64,000 bases of DNA from Acidobacteriota bacterium. GTDB taxonomy: Bacteria; Acidobacteriota; Blastocatellia; Pyrinomonadales; Pyrinomonadaceae. The notes below the pieces were generated by a model. It worked only from the letters and a program-made list of their open reading frames with translations. It was not told the origin of the DNA and did not search any database. Positions 16,852-26,321 of the stretch are shown here, in pieces. Numbering within the stretch: the stretch's first letter is position 1; each line of letters starts with the position of its first letter. The stretch is from assembly GCA_025463135.1 (NCBI GenBank), contig JAOAPY010000013.1, forward strand, positions 62,001-126,000, given 5' to 3'. Made by a program: the position numbers and the translations under genes.

Positions 16852-17670
16852 ATGGAGGATGACACTCAGACTAACCAGCCGCTTGGCGGTCGCACGATTG
16901 TGATCACGCGGGCGCGGGCACAGGCGGCAGAATTCGTCGCCGAACTCGAGCGCTATGGTGCACGGGTGCTGCTTTGCCCAACAATAGAGATTGCCGAACC
17001 CGAAAGTTACGATCGGCTGGACGAAGCGCTCGATCATCTTTACGGTTATGACTGGATTGTTTTTACCAGCGTCAATGGCGTCGATTATTTTCTGCGACGA
17101 CTCGAAACGCGGGCCCATCAAATCAGCGAGCTCGATGCGCTGCGAGTTTGCGCCATCGGCGAAGCCACCGCCGAACGGCTTGTCCTGGCCCACGTGCACG
17201 TGGATGTCATCCCCGAAGAATTCAAAGCTGAAGGCGTATTCGCGGCCCTGGAGCGATACACCGGCAGTCGGGAAGCACTGGGCCGGCTTAACTTCCTGAT
17301 TCCCCGGGCGGCAGTGGCGCGCGATTATCTGCCCGCGGCCCTGGAAGCGGCGGGCGCGCGGGTCGATGTTATTACCACATATCGCACGGTACAGGCCGAT
17401 GGACTCGATCGGGGTCGCCTCAGCGCCATGCTGACCGGCGGCGGTGTAGACTGCATAGCCTTCACCAGTGCTTCAACAGTGCGAAACCTCGCCCTGCTTC
17501 TCCATACGAACGACCTCAGCAGTGTTCTGGATGGCGTAGCCGTCGCCTCCATCGGTGACATAACTGCCAGTACGGCTGCGGAATACGGATTGGTCACGAA
17601 CATTCAGCCTGCCGAGTTCACCGTGCCGGCACTGGCAAAGGCCATTGCTGAACATTTCGCACAACAGTAA
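16852..17670 (+). CDS. hemD: Uroporphyrinogen-III synthase
   Basis: A 272-residue two-lobed enzyme that cyclises hydroxymethylbilane with inversion of ring D. HemD is poorly conserved, but the fingerprints are present: GGRTIVITRARAQAAEFV at the N-terminus, the first-lobe WIVFTSVNGVDYF motif, CAIGEATAE, RAAVARDYLPAALEAAGARVD, and the second-lobe DCIAFTSASTVRNLA and GDITASTA. Position directly after hemA and hemC supports the call. Length is typical. Confidence 0.92.
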   Translation: MEDDTQTNQPLGGRTIVITRARAQAAEFVAELERYGARVLLCPTIEIAEPESYDRLDEALDHLYGYDWIVFTSVNGVDYFLRRLETRAHQISELDALRVCAIGEATAERLVLAHVHVDVIPEEFKAEGVFAALERYTGSREALGRLNFLIPRAAVARDYLPAALEAAGARVDVITTYRTVQADGLDRGRLSAMLTGGGVDCIAFTSASTVRNLALLLHTNDLSSVLDGVAVASIGDITASTAAEYGLVTNIQPAEFTVPALAKAIAEHFAQQ

Positions 17671-17795
17671 TTGCGATGCAGGTACCACGGGCTCCGAGCC
17701 TGTTGTGAGTTTGGTTGCCTCTCAATTATCTGCGAAAACCGCAGGCTGGCAGCCCGCAGTACATTGGTTCGCGGCTCATGCTAAACTGACTCTTG

Positions 17796-18887
17796 ATGGA
17801 CCCATCGCGCACTGCCATAACCGAAGACACACTCCACGCACCTGAGTTGCTTGACGCGCTGTCTGAAACCAAACGCGAAAACGAGTTGGTGCGGCGGCAG
17901 CTGCAGGACCATGGCACTTTCGGAGAGCTGGTCGGCAGATCAGAATCAATGCGTGAGGTCTATGCCCTCATCGAGCAGGTTGCCCCTTCCACAGCATCGG
18001 TGCTCATCACTGGAGAGTCAGGCACCGGGAAAGAGTTGGTGGCCCGCTCAATTCATAAAATGAGTCCACGTAAAGACGCGCCTTTCGTAGCCATCAATTG
18101 TTCGGCAATTCCCGAAACGCTGATGGAGTCAGAGCTGTTCGGGCATGAGAAAGGCGCGTTCACGGGTGCTGCCTCGCGGCGTCAGGGTTGTTTCGAACTG
18201 GCGAATACCGGCACGCTCTTGCTGGACGAGATTGCTGAAATGCCGGCGCTGCTGCAGTCGAAATTGTTGCGCGTCATCGAAGAAAGATCACTGCGGCGCC
18301 TGGGAAGCAAACAGGAACTAGCGGTGGATGTGCGCCTGTTGGCCGCCACTAACCGCGATCCGGACGAAGCCGTGCGCGCCGGTACGCTGCGCGGGGATTT
18401 ACTATACCGCCTCAACGTGATCCGGATTCAGCTGCCGCAGCTAAAAGACCGCAAGGAAGATCTGCCTTTGCTGGCCCAGCATTTGGTCACGCAATTGGCC
18501 GGGAAGCACAACCGGCCGGCGCGCTTTCTGAGTGCAGCCGCGCTTTCCGTCCTGCAATTTCACGCCTGGCCGGGAAATGTGCGTGAATTGCGAAATGTAA
18601 TCGAACGCGCCGTCGTGATCTGTTCGGGTGAGCAGATCGAGCGCCACCACTTCGCGCCCTATCCCATCGAGCAGCGCGAGCGACTTCGTCATGAAGACAC
18701 GATTACTTTTCCGGTGGGCACGCCATTGGAAGAGGTCGAGCGACAAATGATCCTGCGCACACTCACAAAGACTAATAACAATAAAACCCGCGCTGCCGAG
18801 TTGTTGGGGATCAGCCTCAAGACTCTCCACAACAAGCTCAATCTCTATCGTGAGCGGGGACAATTGGGAAGTTCAGAGCCCTCATGA
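17796..18887 (+). CDS. Sigma-54-dependent transcriptional activator without receiver domain
   Basis: A 363-residue NtrC-type AAA+ activator. Only ~45 residues, mostly helical, precede the AAA core, so it has neither a response-regulator receiver nor a recognisable sensor domain and may be constitutive or controlled by another protein. Walker A is GESGTGKE (residues 73-80), followed by the sigma-54-contact loop [15 protein letters not shown], Walker [10 protein letters not shown], the sensor region and a C-terminal Fis-type helix-turn-helix ([20 protein letters not shown]). It is compatible with rpoN present further along the window. Target genes cannot be read from sequence here. Confidence 0.93.
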   Translation: MDPSRTAITEDTLHAPELLDALSETKRENELVRRQLQDHGTFGELVGRSESMREVYALIEQVAPSTASVLITGESGTGKELVARSIHKMSPRKDAPFVAINCSAIPETLMESELFGHEKGAFTGAASRRQGCFELANTGTLLLDEIAEMPALLQSKLLRVIEERSLRRLGSKQELAVDVRLLAATNRDPDEAVRAGTLRGDLLYRLNVIRIQLPQLKDRKEDLPLLAQHLVTQLAGKHNRPARFLSAAALSVLQFHAWPGNVRELRNVIERAVVICSGEQIERHHFAPYPIEQRERLRHEDTITFPVGTPLEEVERQMILRTLTKTNNNKTRAAELLGISLKTLHNKLNLYRERGQLGSSEPS

Positions 18888-18897
18888 TGAAAGTCGC

Positions 18898-20433
18898 TTA
18901 GAGTTTATAGGCGGAATGGTCGTAGTATTTGTCGGAGAAACCGGAGGACCGCTCGAAATCATAGCGCGCTCGCTCGTCCTTTCCCATCAGGTAATTTGCG
19001 AATCCCATATAGAAAAAATCTTCAAGCGTTAGACACTCGGAAAAGTCTCGCACGCTAAGTACAACCTTGCACAACTCACCTATCTTTTTCTCATTGTTGC
19101 TGCTCTCAAAAGCCTTCAAGAGCCGGGCGTATTCGATCAGATACTGCCGGCTGCGCCTTTGCGGCACACACAACGTCTCATAGAGTTGCGCGGCCTTCTC
19201 AACCTCACCATGTCGCAGGTATGCGCGTGCGAGCAGGTGATAAAGGTTCGTATCGTCCAATCGTGCGGCCCCCGATTTCAGGATCGCAAGTGCCTTTCTT
19301 TTTTGACCACAATGCTCCAGCGCGGAAGAGTAATAGTCAACACAGGCATCGTCCATCTCTTCGGGATTCATCGAACCGAACACTTTCGTCGCCTCAAGAT
19401 ACTTGTTCGACCGGCATAAAACTATGCCTTTTACCTTGTTCACCTTGAAGCGTTCAGCGGCTGAGAGCTCGAGGTTGTCGTAGTGGTCCAGCATAGCGAC
19501 ATCAAACACCTGCTCCCCTGAATCCAACAGGGTTCCCAGAATGTTGAATTCAATGTCTCTGTCCGCGGGGTTCAGGCTGAGCGCTGTTTGAAAGGCTGTA
19601 ATTGCTTCAGAGTAGAGTCGGCGTGCATAGTACGTATGCCCCAGACCCGCGAAGGCATTTTCATCACGCAGGGGATGAATGCTGGCCTCCAGAAAAGTTT
19701 TCTCAGCCCGGGAATAATCCTGCAACTGCAGCTCGCAAACGCCCTTAATTATCTGCGGATAGTAAAAACGGTGCTCTGGCTCTCTTGCCATACTGTCGCT
19801 GAAGAGCTTGAACAGCGTGATGTCATCCAACGCCCCTTTCCATTCTTCTCGCAGGACTTTTTCAGCGCAGCGGTTCATGATGCGCATCAGTTCAAAGAAC
19901 TTATCGTTGGACAACGGAATGGCGTCAGCTTCCTGTGCTTCCCGCAGGAAGCGATGGGCAAAGAACACGCGCGCATCGTTGAGCGACGGCGGCACATAGG
20001 TGTTTGACATCCAACGGCAGATGCGGTGGATGCCTTCTTCAATGGAGTCAGAACTCGCCGGATCGATTTCCGCACGGACTAGGGTCGCTAACGATTGGTA
20101 GATATCACGCCATTGCTGTGGCGGGTTGTTGATGAGAAGAACCGGCAACAAACGACCTTGTTGCAGCAAACCACGCTGTACGGCATAGTGAACCTCCAAG
20201 CGCGTGTTGTGCCCGGTATGCTCTTCCGTGCTGTTTGCACTGACAACTGCGATAAAGTAATCACAGGCATCAATGCGCTCCTGCAAGCTTTTGTCGAGTG
20301 GCTGCGCGAGAGTGAGTTCCTGATCGAAACTCGAGTAGTCCCAGATCTCAGTACCCTGCAGTTGCAGTGAAGCGAACAGCTTCCTTACGTCATGCTGGTC
20401 TTTCCCCGAAAAGCTGACGAAAAGATTGGACAT
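18898..20433 (-). CDS. TIR-domain protein with C-terminal TPR array
   Basis: A 511-residue protein. Residues about 1-130 form a TIR domain of the bacterial type: LFVSFSGKD opening strand, an acidic/aromatic BB region (WDYSSFDQEL), DYFIAVVSANSTEE, and RLEVHYAVQRG with E80 at the position of the catalytic glutamate of TIR NAD+-hydrolases. From about residue 230 to 480 a series of tetratricopeptide-like helical pairs follows (e.g. AFAGLGHTYYARRLYSEAITAF). It stands alone between convergent and co-directional genes. TIR-TPR fusions act in NAD+ depletion defence or as signalling scaffolds in other bacteria; either role is an inference here. Confidence 0.88.
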   Translation of the reverse strand: MSNLFVSFSGKDQHDVRKLFASLQLQGTEIWDYSSFDQELTLAQPLDKSLQERIDACDYFIAVVSANSTEEHTGHNTRLEVHYAVQRGLLQQGRLLPVLLINNPPQQWRDIYQSLATLVRAEIDPASSDSIEEGIHRICRWMSNTYVPPSLNDARVFFAHRFLREAQEADAIPLSNDKFFELMRIMNRCAEKVLREEWKGALDDITLFKLFSDSMAREPEHRFYYPQIIKGVCELQLQDYSRAEKTFLEASIHPLRDENAFAGLGHTYYARRLYSEAITAFQTALSLNPADRDIEFNILGTLLDSGEQVFDVAMLDHYDNLELSAAERFKVNKVKGIVLCRSNKYLEATKVFGSMNPEEMDDACVDYYSSALEHCGQKRKALAILKSGAARLDDTNLYHLLARAYLRHGEVEKAAQLYETLCVPQRRSRQYLIEYARLLKAFESSNNEKKIGELCKVVLSVRDFSECLTLEDFFYMGFANYLMGKDERARYDFERSSGFSDKYYDHSAYKL

Positions 20434-20492
20434 ACTTCCACATTTTTCGATCGCGGTACAGTTCCCTTTCGTAGAGCAAGGTTAATCGATTG

Positions 20493-21539
20493 TCAGGGCA
20501 AGGGTTCTACTATCTCCGGCGTTGTCGTGTGCGGTAACGGCATGGGGGCCTGATTAATCTGGGCCATAAAGTTTCGCCATTGCCCCGGATATTTCTGTTT
20601 GCAATAACGAAAGAAAGCCGCGTAACGCATCAGTGTGACGTTCGCATCCCAAACGGCCGGATTGATGGCTCGAAGTAGCTTAGGCCGCGCAGACACCTGG
20701 GCCGACAGGTTGGCTACAGGAACTGCGCGAGCGTTGCCGGTCGCCAACGGTTGTGTCGCCCAAAAATAGTAGGTCGGTTGGCCGGTGAGAGTCAGACCCT
20801 GATCCTTGAGATCAAAGACTATGCGGCTGCCCTGATCACTAATGACGTATGACGTAAAGTTCTGCCTCGTTTGGCCCAGAAACTGACTATAAGCAATGGA
20901 CCTAAAGAAGTTTTGGAAGGCCATTTTACCTTTCTGATTAGTCACCACACTTGGCCTCAATTCACCTGCTCCCAGGACATATCGGCCCTTGTTCTTGATT
21001 AAGTCATAGGAGTAAGGGTGGATGATTAGGCCGTCCAACTGAAGCAGGCGCAGCCCCATTAACGTATCAACGAACGCGGGATGATAATTCGCGACGTAGC
21101 CGCCACGCTGTCGCACCTCGCGCTCGCGGGCCGCATCTTCAAGTCTGCCAAATAATGTAAAGCAAGCGTGGTACTGGCTGTCGGCAAACTTGGCGATGGG
21201 TATTAACTGCCAGTCGTAGATAGGAGCCGACACTTCCTGACCGTCAATAGTCAAAACCATTCGACTTCGGTCTTTTCGATCTGGCCGATACTCGATCGTT
21301 AGCGTGCGGAACTTGAATGTCTTTGCCGGAACGGCAACCTGGTCGAAAGCAACTCCGCCCACTTCTGCCAGATAGTTAAAGCTGTGGAGCCCAGCACTGA
21401 GCGTGGTGGGATCGCGCAATTGTCGCGCGCGTGCGTTAGTGAATCGCTGCGGTCCAAGCGACTGCTGGGCCGCGGCATTCAAACAACTTAAAAGCAGAAC
21501 TATTGAAAGGGAAAAACGGTAAAGGTGTGAGTGTTTCAT
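20493..21539 (-). CDS. Secreted protein of unknown family
   Basis: A 348-residue protein, not recognised. The ATG at 21539 is preferred because GGGAGAG lies just upstream and it begins a clear signal peptide (KHSHLYRFSLSIVLLLSCLNAAAQ); the frame extends nine codons further upstream without a better site. The mature part starts QSLGPQRFTNARARQLRDPTTLSAG and is mixed alpha/beta with many Tyr, Gln and Arg residues, ending in a Pro-rich tail. It lies upstream of the TIR-TPR gene on the same strand; a functional link is not evident. Confidence 0.75.
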   Translation of the reverse strand: MKHSHLYRFSLSIVLLLSCLNAAAQQSLGPQRFTNARARQLRDPTTLSAGLHSFNYLAEVGGVAFDQVAVPAKTFKFRTLTIEYRPDRKDRSRMVLTIDGQEVSAPIYDWQLIPIAKFADSQYHACFTLFGRLEDAAREREVRQRGGYVANYHPAFVDTLMGLRLLQLDGLIIHPYSYDLIKNKGRYVLGAGELRPSVVTNQKGKMAFQNFFRSIAYSQFLGQTRQNFTSYVISDQGSRIVFDLKDQGLTLTGQPTYYFWATQPLATGNARAVPVANLSAQVSARPKLLRAINPAVWDANVTLMRYAAFFRYCKQKYPGQWRNFMAQINQAPMPLPHTTTPEIVEPLP

Positions 21540-21722
21540 GTTGCTCTCCCTTCGGCGCAAAGTCATTGTGGTGAGGCGCGCGCTTCAGTTTGATCACGGC
21601 CTCTGAGTAGGAACTTTCGGGCCTGTCGCGAACGGAGGTTTATTACGCCAACCGGAAATGCAAGTCAAGCATAATTTGGTTGTTGTGCCGGCAGGGACCA
21701 GCCAATCGTTCTGCCTTAAAGA

Positions 21723-24700
21723 CTACTTTCGAGGGCCAACCTGTTTCAACAATTCCTTAACCGCGGCTTCGAGCTGGCTGTCCTTCCCCGCATAACTCTC
21801 GCCAACAGGCTTATCGACCGGCAGATCGACCGGGCGCGGATTCATTTCCATCACAGTTCCATCCGTCGCTGTAATCCGATCGTAGGGCAGGCGCAGAAAC
21901 GATCCATCGATGAGCTGCACGCCGGAGGTATAGATAATCCAGCCGGCAGTCGGCTCACCCACCACTTTACCGAGATGCAGGAAGCGATAGCCTTCCGTGA
22001 AATCCTCACCATCGGAAAGTGTGTGACGATTGATAACCAGAATCGTCGGCGATTCCAGCGCGCGCTGGCCCAATACTGTACGCGCGGGCGCGCTGGTCCC
22101 AATGCCACGCGGCGTCATTGTGAAGTAACTGCGCCGCGCGAAGACATCGATGGCATAGACGTTGACGAAGCCGCCGTTGTTATTGCGCATGTCGATCACT
22201 ACACCGTCGTGCCTCTGGTTCTCAGCATCCAGGTCAACATAAAGCTGCGCCAGGGAACCCGAAGACATATCCGGCATATGAACGTACCCCAGCCGGCCAT
22301 TGCTGATACGAGAGATGTAAGCGCGATTCTCTTCAACCCAGTTGCGATACAGCAAGCCCTTCTCTGTCCCCTGATTGATTGGTCTTACAATGACTTCTCG
22401 TTTTTGCGCGCCGGCGGCGGAAGCACCAATCGTAAGGACCGTAAGGCGATTGATTTTGTAAGCGAGCAACTCATCCAGATTTGTGCGAGCAGTGATCGGT
22501 GTGCCGTCGACTGCCAGCAGGTAATCGCCCGCCTTGATGTTAACCAGGGCTGCCGGAGTTAATGGAATCACTTCCGTGACACGCAGGGCGCCGCCACTCT
22601 CGTACTCAATGCGATCAAAACGCAGCCCCAGGCGTCCTGTAGCGGGCGGCACGATGGTGCTCGCCGGTCCGGAGATGCCGAGATGCGAAGCATTCAGTTC
22701 ACCCAACATGAGTGAAATAATTCGTCGCAGTTCATCGGGTGTGCGAGCGCCGGCGGCCAGCGGTTCATACTCAGCGCGTACTGTGTCCCAATTGGCCCCA
22801 TGAAAATTGGGATCAAAAAAATTATCGCGCAGGTAGGTCCATGCCTGACGAAAGACTGCCGCCTTCTCGCGGGCGAAATCGACGTCCATCTCGGCATTTA
22901 CCGCCAGCGGCCGCACCTGACGATTTTCCACCGTCACGATGTTTATGCGTCCCTGCTCGAGGTAGTAGACCTCCTTGCCATCCGCTGAGAATTGGGCCCA
23001 GCGTTTGTTACCGGCCGTTGAAGTCAGCTGTTTTGCCACCAACGGCTCTTTTGACAACTCATCGAGCGGAAACACGTAGAGGTTCAACTGGTTCGCAACT
23101 CCCGCGATCATCAGCACCCACTTACCATCCGGACTGATGGTGTGATAACCCACGTCAATCCCGACAGGCAGCAGACTTAAGCGCCGGCGAATCTGATCAA
23201 AGTTGATCTCTACAGGCTTCGGTTTTGACTTTGCTTCATTTGCGGCCGCGGGTGTCGGCGAAGCAACCGGGACCGGTGTCGATTGTGGCTCTGGTTGTTG
23301 TGGCTTGAGCGCAGGGGGAATACTCTTTGGCGTCTCTTCCTTGAATAGATCGCGAAATTGATCTTCGCGAAACTTTGGGGTGCGGGGAAGCAGATCCATT
23401 CGCGCCAGCTGGTTGCTCTCAGTGCGTTGGCCGGTGTCGAAAAGCAGGTAGGTACCGTCGGGACTCCAGGAAACCGAATTGCTGCCGACGTTGGCCAGAA
23501 AGCTGACGGCCCGGCTCTCGCCGCCGGCAATTGGGACCACAAAAATATTCTTGAAAAGCTTCTCGCCCACCGGCATATAGGCAATCCACTTGCTGTCAGG
23601 CGACCAGACAAAGGGTCGATCCGAGTTAAGTGGCGGTCGTTCCAGCTGAGCGTGGGCAATGCTTCGATCCTTTTTTGTTTCCGCATCCATGATCCGAAGC
23701 TCGGCGCCGGCCCGTTCAAAAGCAATCCATTTCCCATCGGGCGAATAACGCGGCGTATCGTCGCTCGCGCTCTCGCGCGTAAGCTGCGTCTCGGCGCCGC
23801 TGACAAAATCGTAAAGGAACAAATGGAGTGGTCCATCGCGATCCGAGACATACACAAGTCGCCGGCTGTCAGGCGACCAGGCAACCTGCGACTCTTCAGT
23901 GGGAGTGTTTGTTACCCGGGCTGCATCGCCGCCATCGGTTGACGACGCTGCGAAGATTTCGCCACGCACTATGAAGGCCGTTTTCTTTCCGTCAGGCGAG
24001 AGTGCTACTTCGGAAATCTGATCGGATAAGCGCAGATGCTCGATGGCCGGTCCGGCGGCAACACCGCGACGTGAAATGTTGACAGCGTTGGCGCGCCCGC
24101 TTTCGGTGTCGAGGCTCCAAATCTGAGAATCACGATTGAAAACAATCATGCGGCCGTCGTAAGAAATGTTGGGCCAGATCAGGCGGCCGTCGGTAAAGTG
24201 CGTCACGGCTTTCGTTTTTCTGTTCGCATCCGCTAACCAGATGTTCTCTGCCCCGCTGCGATCGGAAACGTAATAAAGACTGCGGCCATCCTTGTTCCAC
24301 ATCGGCCACATCTCTTTTGCACCGCCTTCGCTGACGCGCTCATAACTCGGCGTCGAGCCGGGGTGCAGCAGCCAAATCTCGCTTTCATCGATGTGGCTGT
24401 GACCGTGGCGCCACCATTGCGCGGATCCCAGACCGTGTCCGGTAAAGGCGATCGTATTGCCGTCCGGTGAGGGCGCGCTGAAGTATTCGGTCGTATATCG
24501 ATCGGCGCTGACCTGCATTGGCGTCCCACCTTCCGCGCTCACGCGAAAGATGTCGACCATGCCTGAGATGTCTCGGCTGTTTGACCCAAAGTAGAGCCAT
24601 TTGCCATCGGCGGACCACGCATCAAGCTGATCCTGGCTGTCGTCAAAAGTCAGACGTTTCAGATCCCCGGAGTCGAGTGTAAGCACATAGATGTCGCCGT

Positions 24701-25013
24701 TGCCGGTCCGTGTTGAGATAAAGGCGAGACGCCGGCCATCCGGCGAGTACAGCGGACGCGATTCGTTTGCCGGATGAGAGACGAGCAAGCGCGCATCGCC
24801 ACCCGTAGCCGGAACGGTCCAGATGTCGCCACCTGAGACAAAGGCAATCTCGGAACGGTCGGGCGAGATTGCCGGTTCGGTGAAGTATGGTTTGGCCTTC
24901 GGAGCAGCGTTCTCGGCTTGACCAAAAACCTCATACGACAGCAATGGCAGCACGGCCAACGCTAAAAGCAGGCGGCAATAAAGCTGAGTCCACGAGCGCG
25001 TTCCATTTATCAT
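21723..25013 (-). CDS. Tricorn-type secreted protease: beta-propellers, PDZ and S41 domain
   Basis: A 1096-residue exported protein. After a signal peptide (about residues 1-32) come many PD40/TolB-type repeats (PDGRRLAFISTRTGNGDIY-like units) making one or two beta-propellers up to about residue 650, broken by a Pro-rich linker near 560-590. A helical C1-like segment (about 690-760), a PDZ domain (about 770-850, LLAVDGTPITA) and an S41 serine-protease core follow. The likely nucleophile is the Ser of LSDGEDFTEG (about residue 1000). This is the order of tricorn proteases, which degrade peptides delivered through the propeller. Secretion fits the large extracellular peptidase set of soil Acidobacteriota. 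Confidence 0.9.
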   Translation of the reverse strand: MINGTRSWTQLYCRLLLALAVLPLLSYEVFGQAENAAPKAKPYFTEPAISPDRSEIAFVSGGDIWTVPATGGDARLLVSHPANESRPLYSPDGRRLAFISTRTGNGDIYVLTLDSGDLKRLTFDDSQDQLDAWSADGKWLYFGSNSRDISGMVDIFRVSAEGGTPMQVSADRYTTEYFSAPSPDGNTIAFTGHGLGSAQWWRHGHSHIDESEIWLLHPGSTPSYERVSEGGAKEMWPMWNKDGRSLYYVSDRSGAENIWLADANRKTKAVTHFTDGRLIWPNISYDGRMIVFNRDSQIWSLDTESGRANAVNISRRGVAAGPAIEHLRLSDQISEVALSPDGKKTAFIVRGEIFAASSTDGGDAARVTNTPTEESQVAWSPDSRRLVYVSDRDGPLHLFLYDFVSGAETQLTRESASDDTPRYSPDGKWIAFERAGAELRIMDAETKKDRSIAHAQLERPPLNSDRPFVWSPDSKWIAYMPVGEKLFKNIFVVPIAGGESRAVSFLANVGSNSVSWSPDGTYLLFDTGQRTESNQLARMDLLPRTPKFREDQFRDLFKEETPKSIPPALKPQQPEPQSTPVPVASPTPAAANEAKSKPKPVEINFDQIRRRLSLLPVGIDVGYHTISPDGKWVLMIAGVANQLNLYVFPLDELSKEPLVAKQLTSTAGNKRWAQFSADGKEVYYLEQGRINIVTVENRQVRPLAVNAEMDVDFAREKAAVFRQAWTYLRDNFFDPNFHGANWDTVRAEYEPLAAGARTPDELRRIISLMLGELNASHLGISGPASTIVPPATGRLGLRFDRIEYESGGALRVTEVIPLTPAALVNIKAGDYLLAVDGTPITARTNLDELLAYKINRLTVLTIGASAAGAQKREVIVRPINQGTEKGLLYRNWVEENRAYISRISNGRLGYVHMPDMSSGSLAQLYVDLDAENQRHDGVVIDMRNNNGGFVNVYAIDVFARRSYFTMTPRGIGTSAPARTVLGQRALESPTILVINRHTLSDGEDFTEGYRFLHLGKVVGEPTAGWIIYTSGVQLIDGSFLRLPYDRITATDGTVMEMNPRPVDLPVDKPVGESYAGKDSQLEAAVKELLKQVGPRK

Positions 25014-25168
25014 TCTCGATTGAACCTTCTTTGTGTTTTTTGTGGTTTGCAGGGGCTGGAATACTACAACATCCGCAGCCTCCAGGAAAAACTTTTATCG
25101 AGTTTGAGAGTAGATATCCGCGGGTTTTCACCCCGCTACTTCACGGGCGGGACACCCGTGCCACTACA

Positions 25169-25324
25169 GGGGTGACATGTTTATAGTCCTGGTGGACAAA
25201 GCAACTTCGCCTACGTTCGGAGGAGCGGAACTCAGATAGCATTTGCCACTCGCGGACCGGTCCGCTCCTCAGAAGGCAGGGAGAATTGAGAGTGAATGCT
25301 TTGACTATAAACATCTCACTCCTA
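25169..25324. repeat. Nested palindromic element with GTGACATGTTTATAGTC arms
   Basis: ggggtgacatgtttatagtc (25169-25188) faces gactataaacatctcactcc (25303-25322), nearly perfect complements; an inner hairpin ggaggagcgga / tccgctcctc lies near 25219-25269; the right end overlaps the perfect palindrome cactcctacggagtg. A further palindrome of the CACGGG...CCCGTG type precedes the left arm (about 25142-25160). The element occupies the 380-base gap between the divergent tricorn and phosphatase-superfamily genes. Confidence 0.65.
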
Positions 25325-25393
25325 CGGAGTGAAAGGCCCAGCCCCCTTTCGGCTATCTTGCATCGCGATGACTCTGAGTGCTACTGATAGAAT

Positions 25394-26269
25394 ATGTCAG
25401 TGCTTCTCTTTTTCATTGATGGGCTGGGTATCGGTTCGCGTGGCCGGCACAATCCGCTCGATGGACTCGTTGGCGCAGAGCCGCTGGCTGTGTTTCAACA
25501 GGAGGCGCTGCCCGTCATCTTCGATGGCATAGTAGTGCCGACCGACGCCTGTCTCGGTGTGCCGGGGCGACCGCAAAGCGCCTCTGGCCAGACAACGATA
25601 TTGACCGGAATAAATGCTCCGGCGCAACTTGGTTATCACAAACAGGGATTTCCCAATGCCGCACTACTGGAGATAATTCGAGAGCATTCGATCTTTCGCC
25701 AGCTCAAGGCCAGTGGCATAAATCCAATCACCTTCGCAAATGCCTATACACAACGGTTCTTTGACGATCGTCCACGCTGGATCTCAGCCACGACTGCCGC
25801 GGTCGAAGCCGCGCAGATACCGTTTCGAACTGTCGCCGACTTGAAGAAGGGACGTGCAGTTTTCATGGATTTTACCAATGAGTTCTTAATTGCCAGAGGC
25901 GAGGACGTTGCCACGCAAACGCCGGAAGAGGCTGCCGGTGTATTGGCCAACGTCGCGCGCGAAAACCGTTTCACCCTGTATGAATATTTCATCACCGACA
26001 AAGTTGGGCACGCGCAGGATATGGACGCAGCCCGTGCGGTAGTCCTTAATCTGGCAGCGATGATCAGGGGCCTGCTGGGAAAACTTGATCTCGATCAAAC
26101 AACGGTTATACTCACCAGCGATCACGGAAACATCGAAGACCTGTCAACGCGCAACCACACTTTGAATGCCGTACCAACTATCGTCTGGGGCGCAGACCGT
26201 CAACGCGTGGCGAACCAGATCAAGTCCCTCGCTGACATTACACCAGCCATCATTGAAGTCCTGGCCTGA
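25394..26269 (+). CDS. Alkaline-phosphatase-superfamily metalloenzyme (phosphoglyceromutase-like)
   Basis: A 291-residue protein that keeps the metal-site pattern of the alkaline phosphatase/iPGM superfamily: an N-terminal LFFIDGLGIGS (first Asp ligand), SASGQTTILTG in place of the nucleophile loop (Ser or Thr), YEYFITDKVGHAQDM (Asp and His ligands) and LTSDHGNIED with a downstream H in RNHTLNAVP. It is shorter than true 2,3-bisphosphoglycerate-independent phosphoglycerate mutase or phosphopentomutase and lacks their large second domain; substrate unknown. Confidence 0.82.
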   Translation: MSVLLFFIDGLGIGSRGRHNPLDGLVGAEPLAVFQQEALPVIFDGIVVPTDACLGVPGRPQSASGQTTILTGINAPAQLGYHKQGFPNAALLEIIREHSIFRQLKASGINPITFANAYTQRFFDDRPRWISATTAAVEAAQIPFRTVADLKKGRAVFMDFTNEFLIARGEDVATQTPEEAAGVLANVARENRFTLYEYFITDKVGHAQDMDAARAVVLNLAAMIRGLLGKLDLDQTTVILTSDHGNIEDLSTRNHTLNAVPTIVWGADRQRVANQIKSLADITPAIIEVLA

Positions 26270-26321
26270 AATCAGCACGAAAGATGCGCGGTCCCAGGAC
26301 TGAGAAAGGAACCCCAGACGG

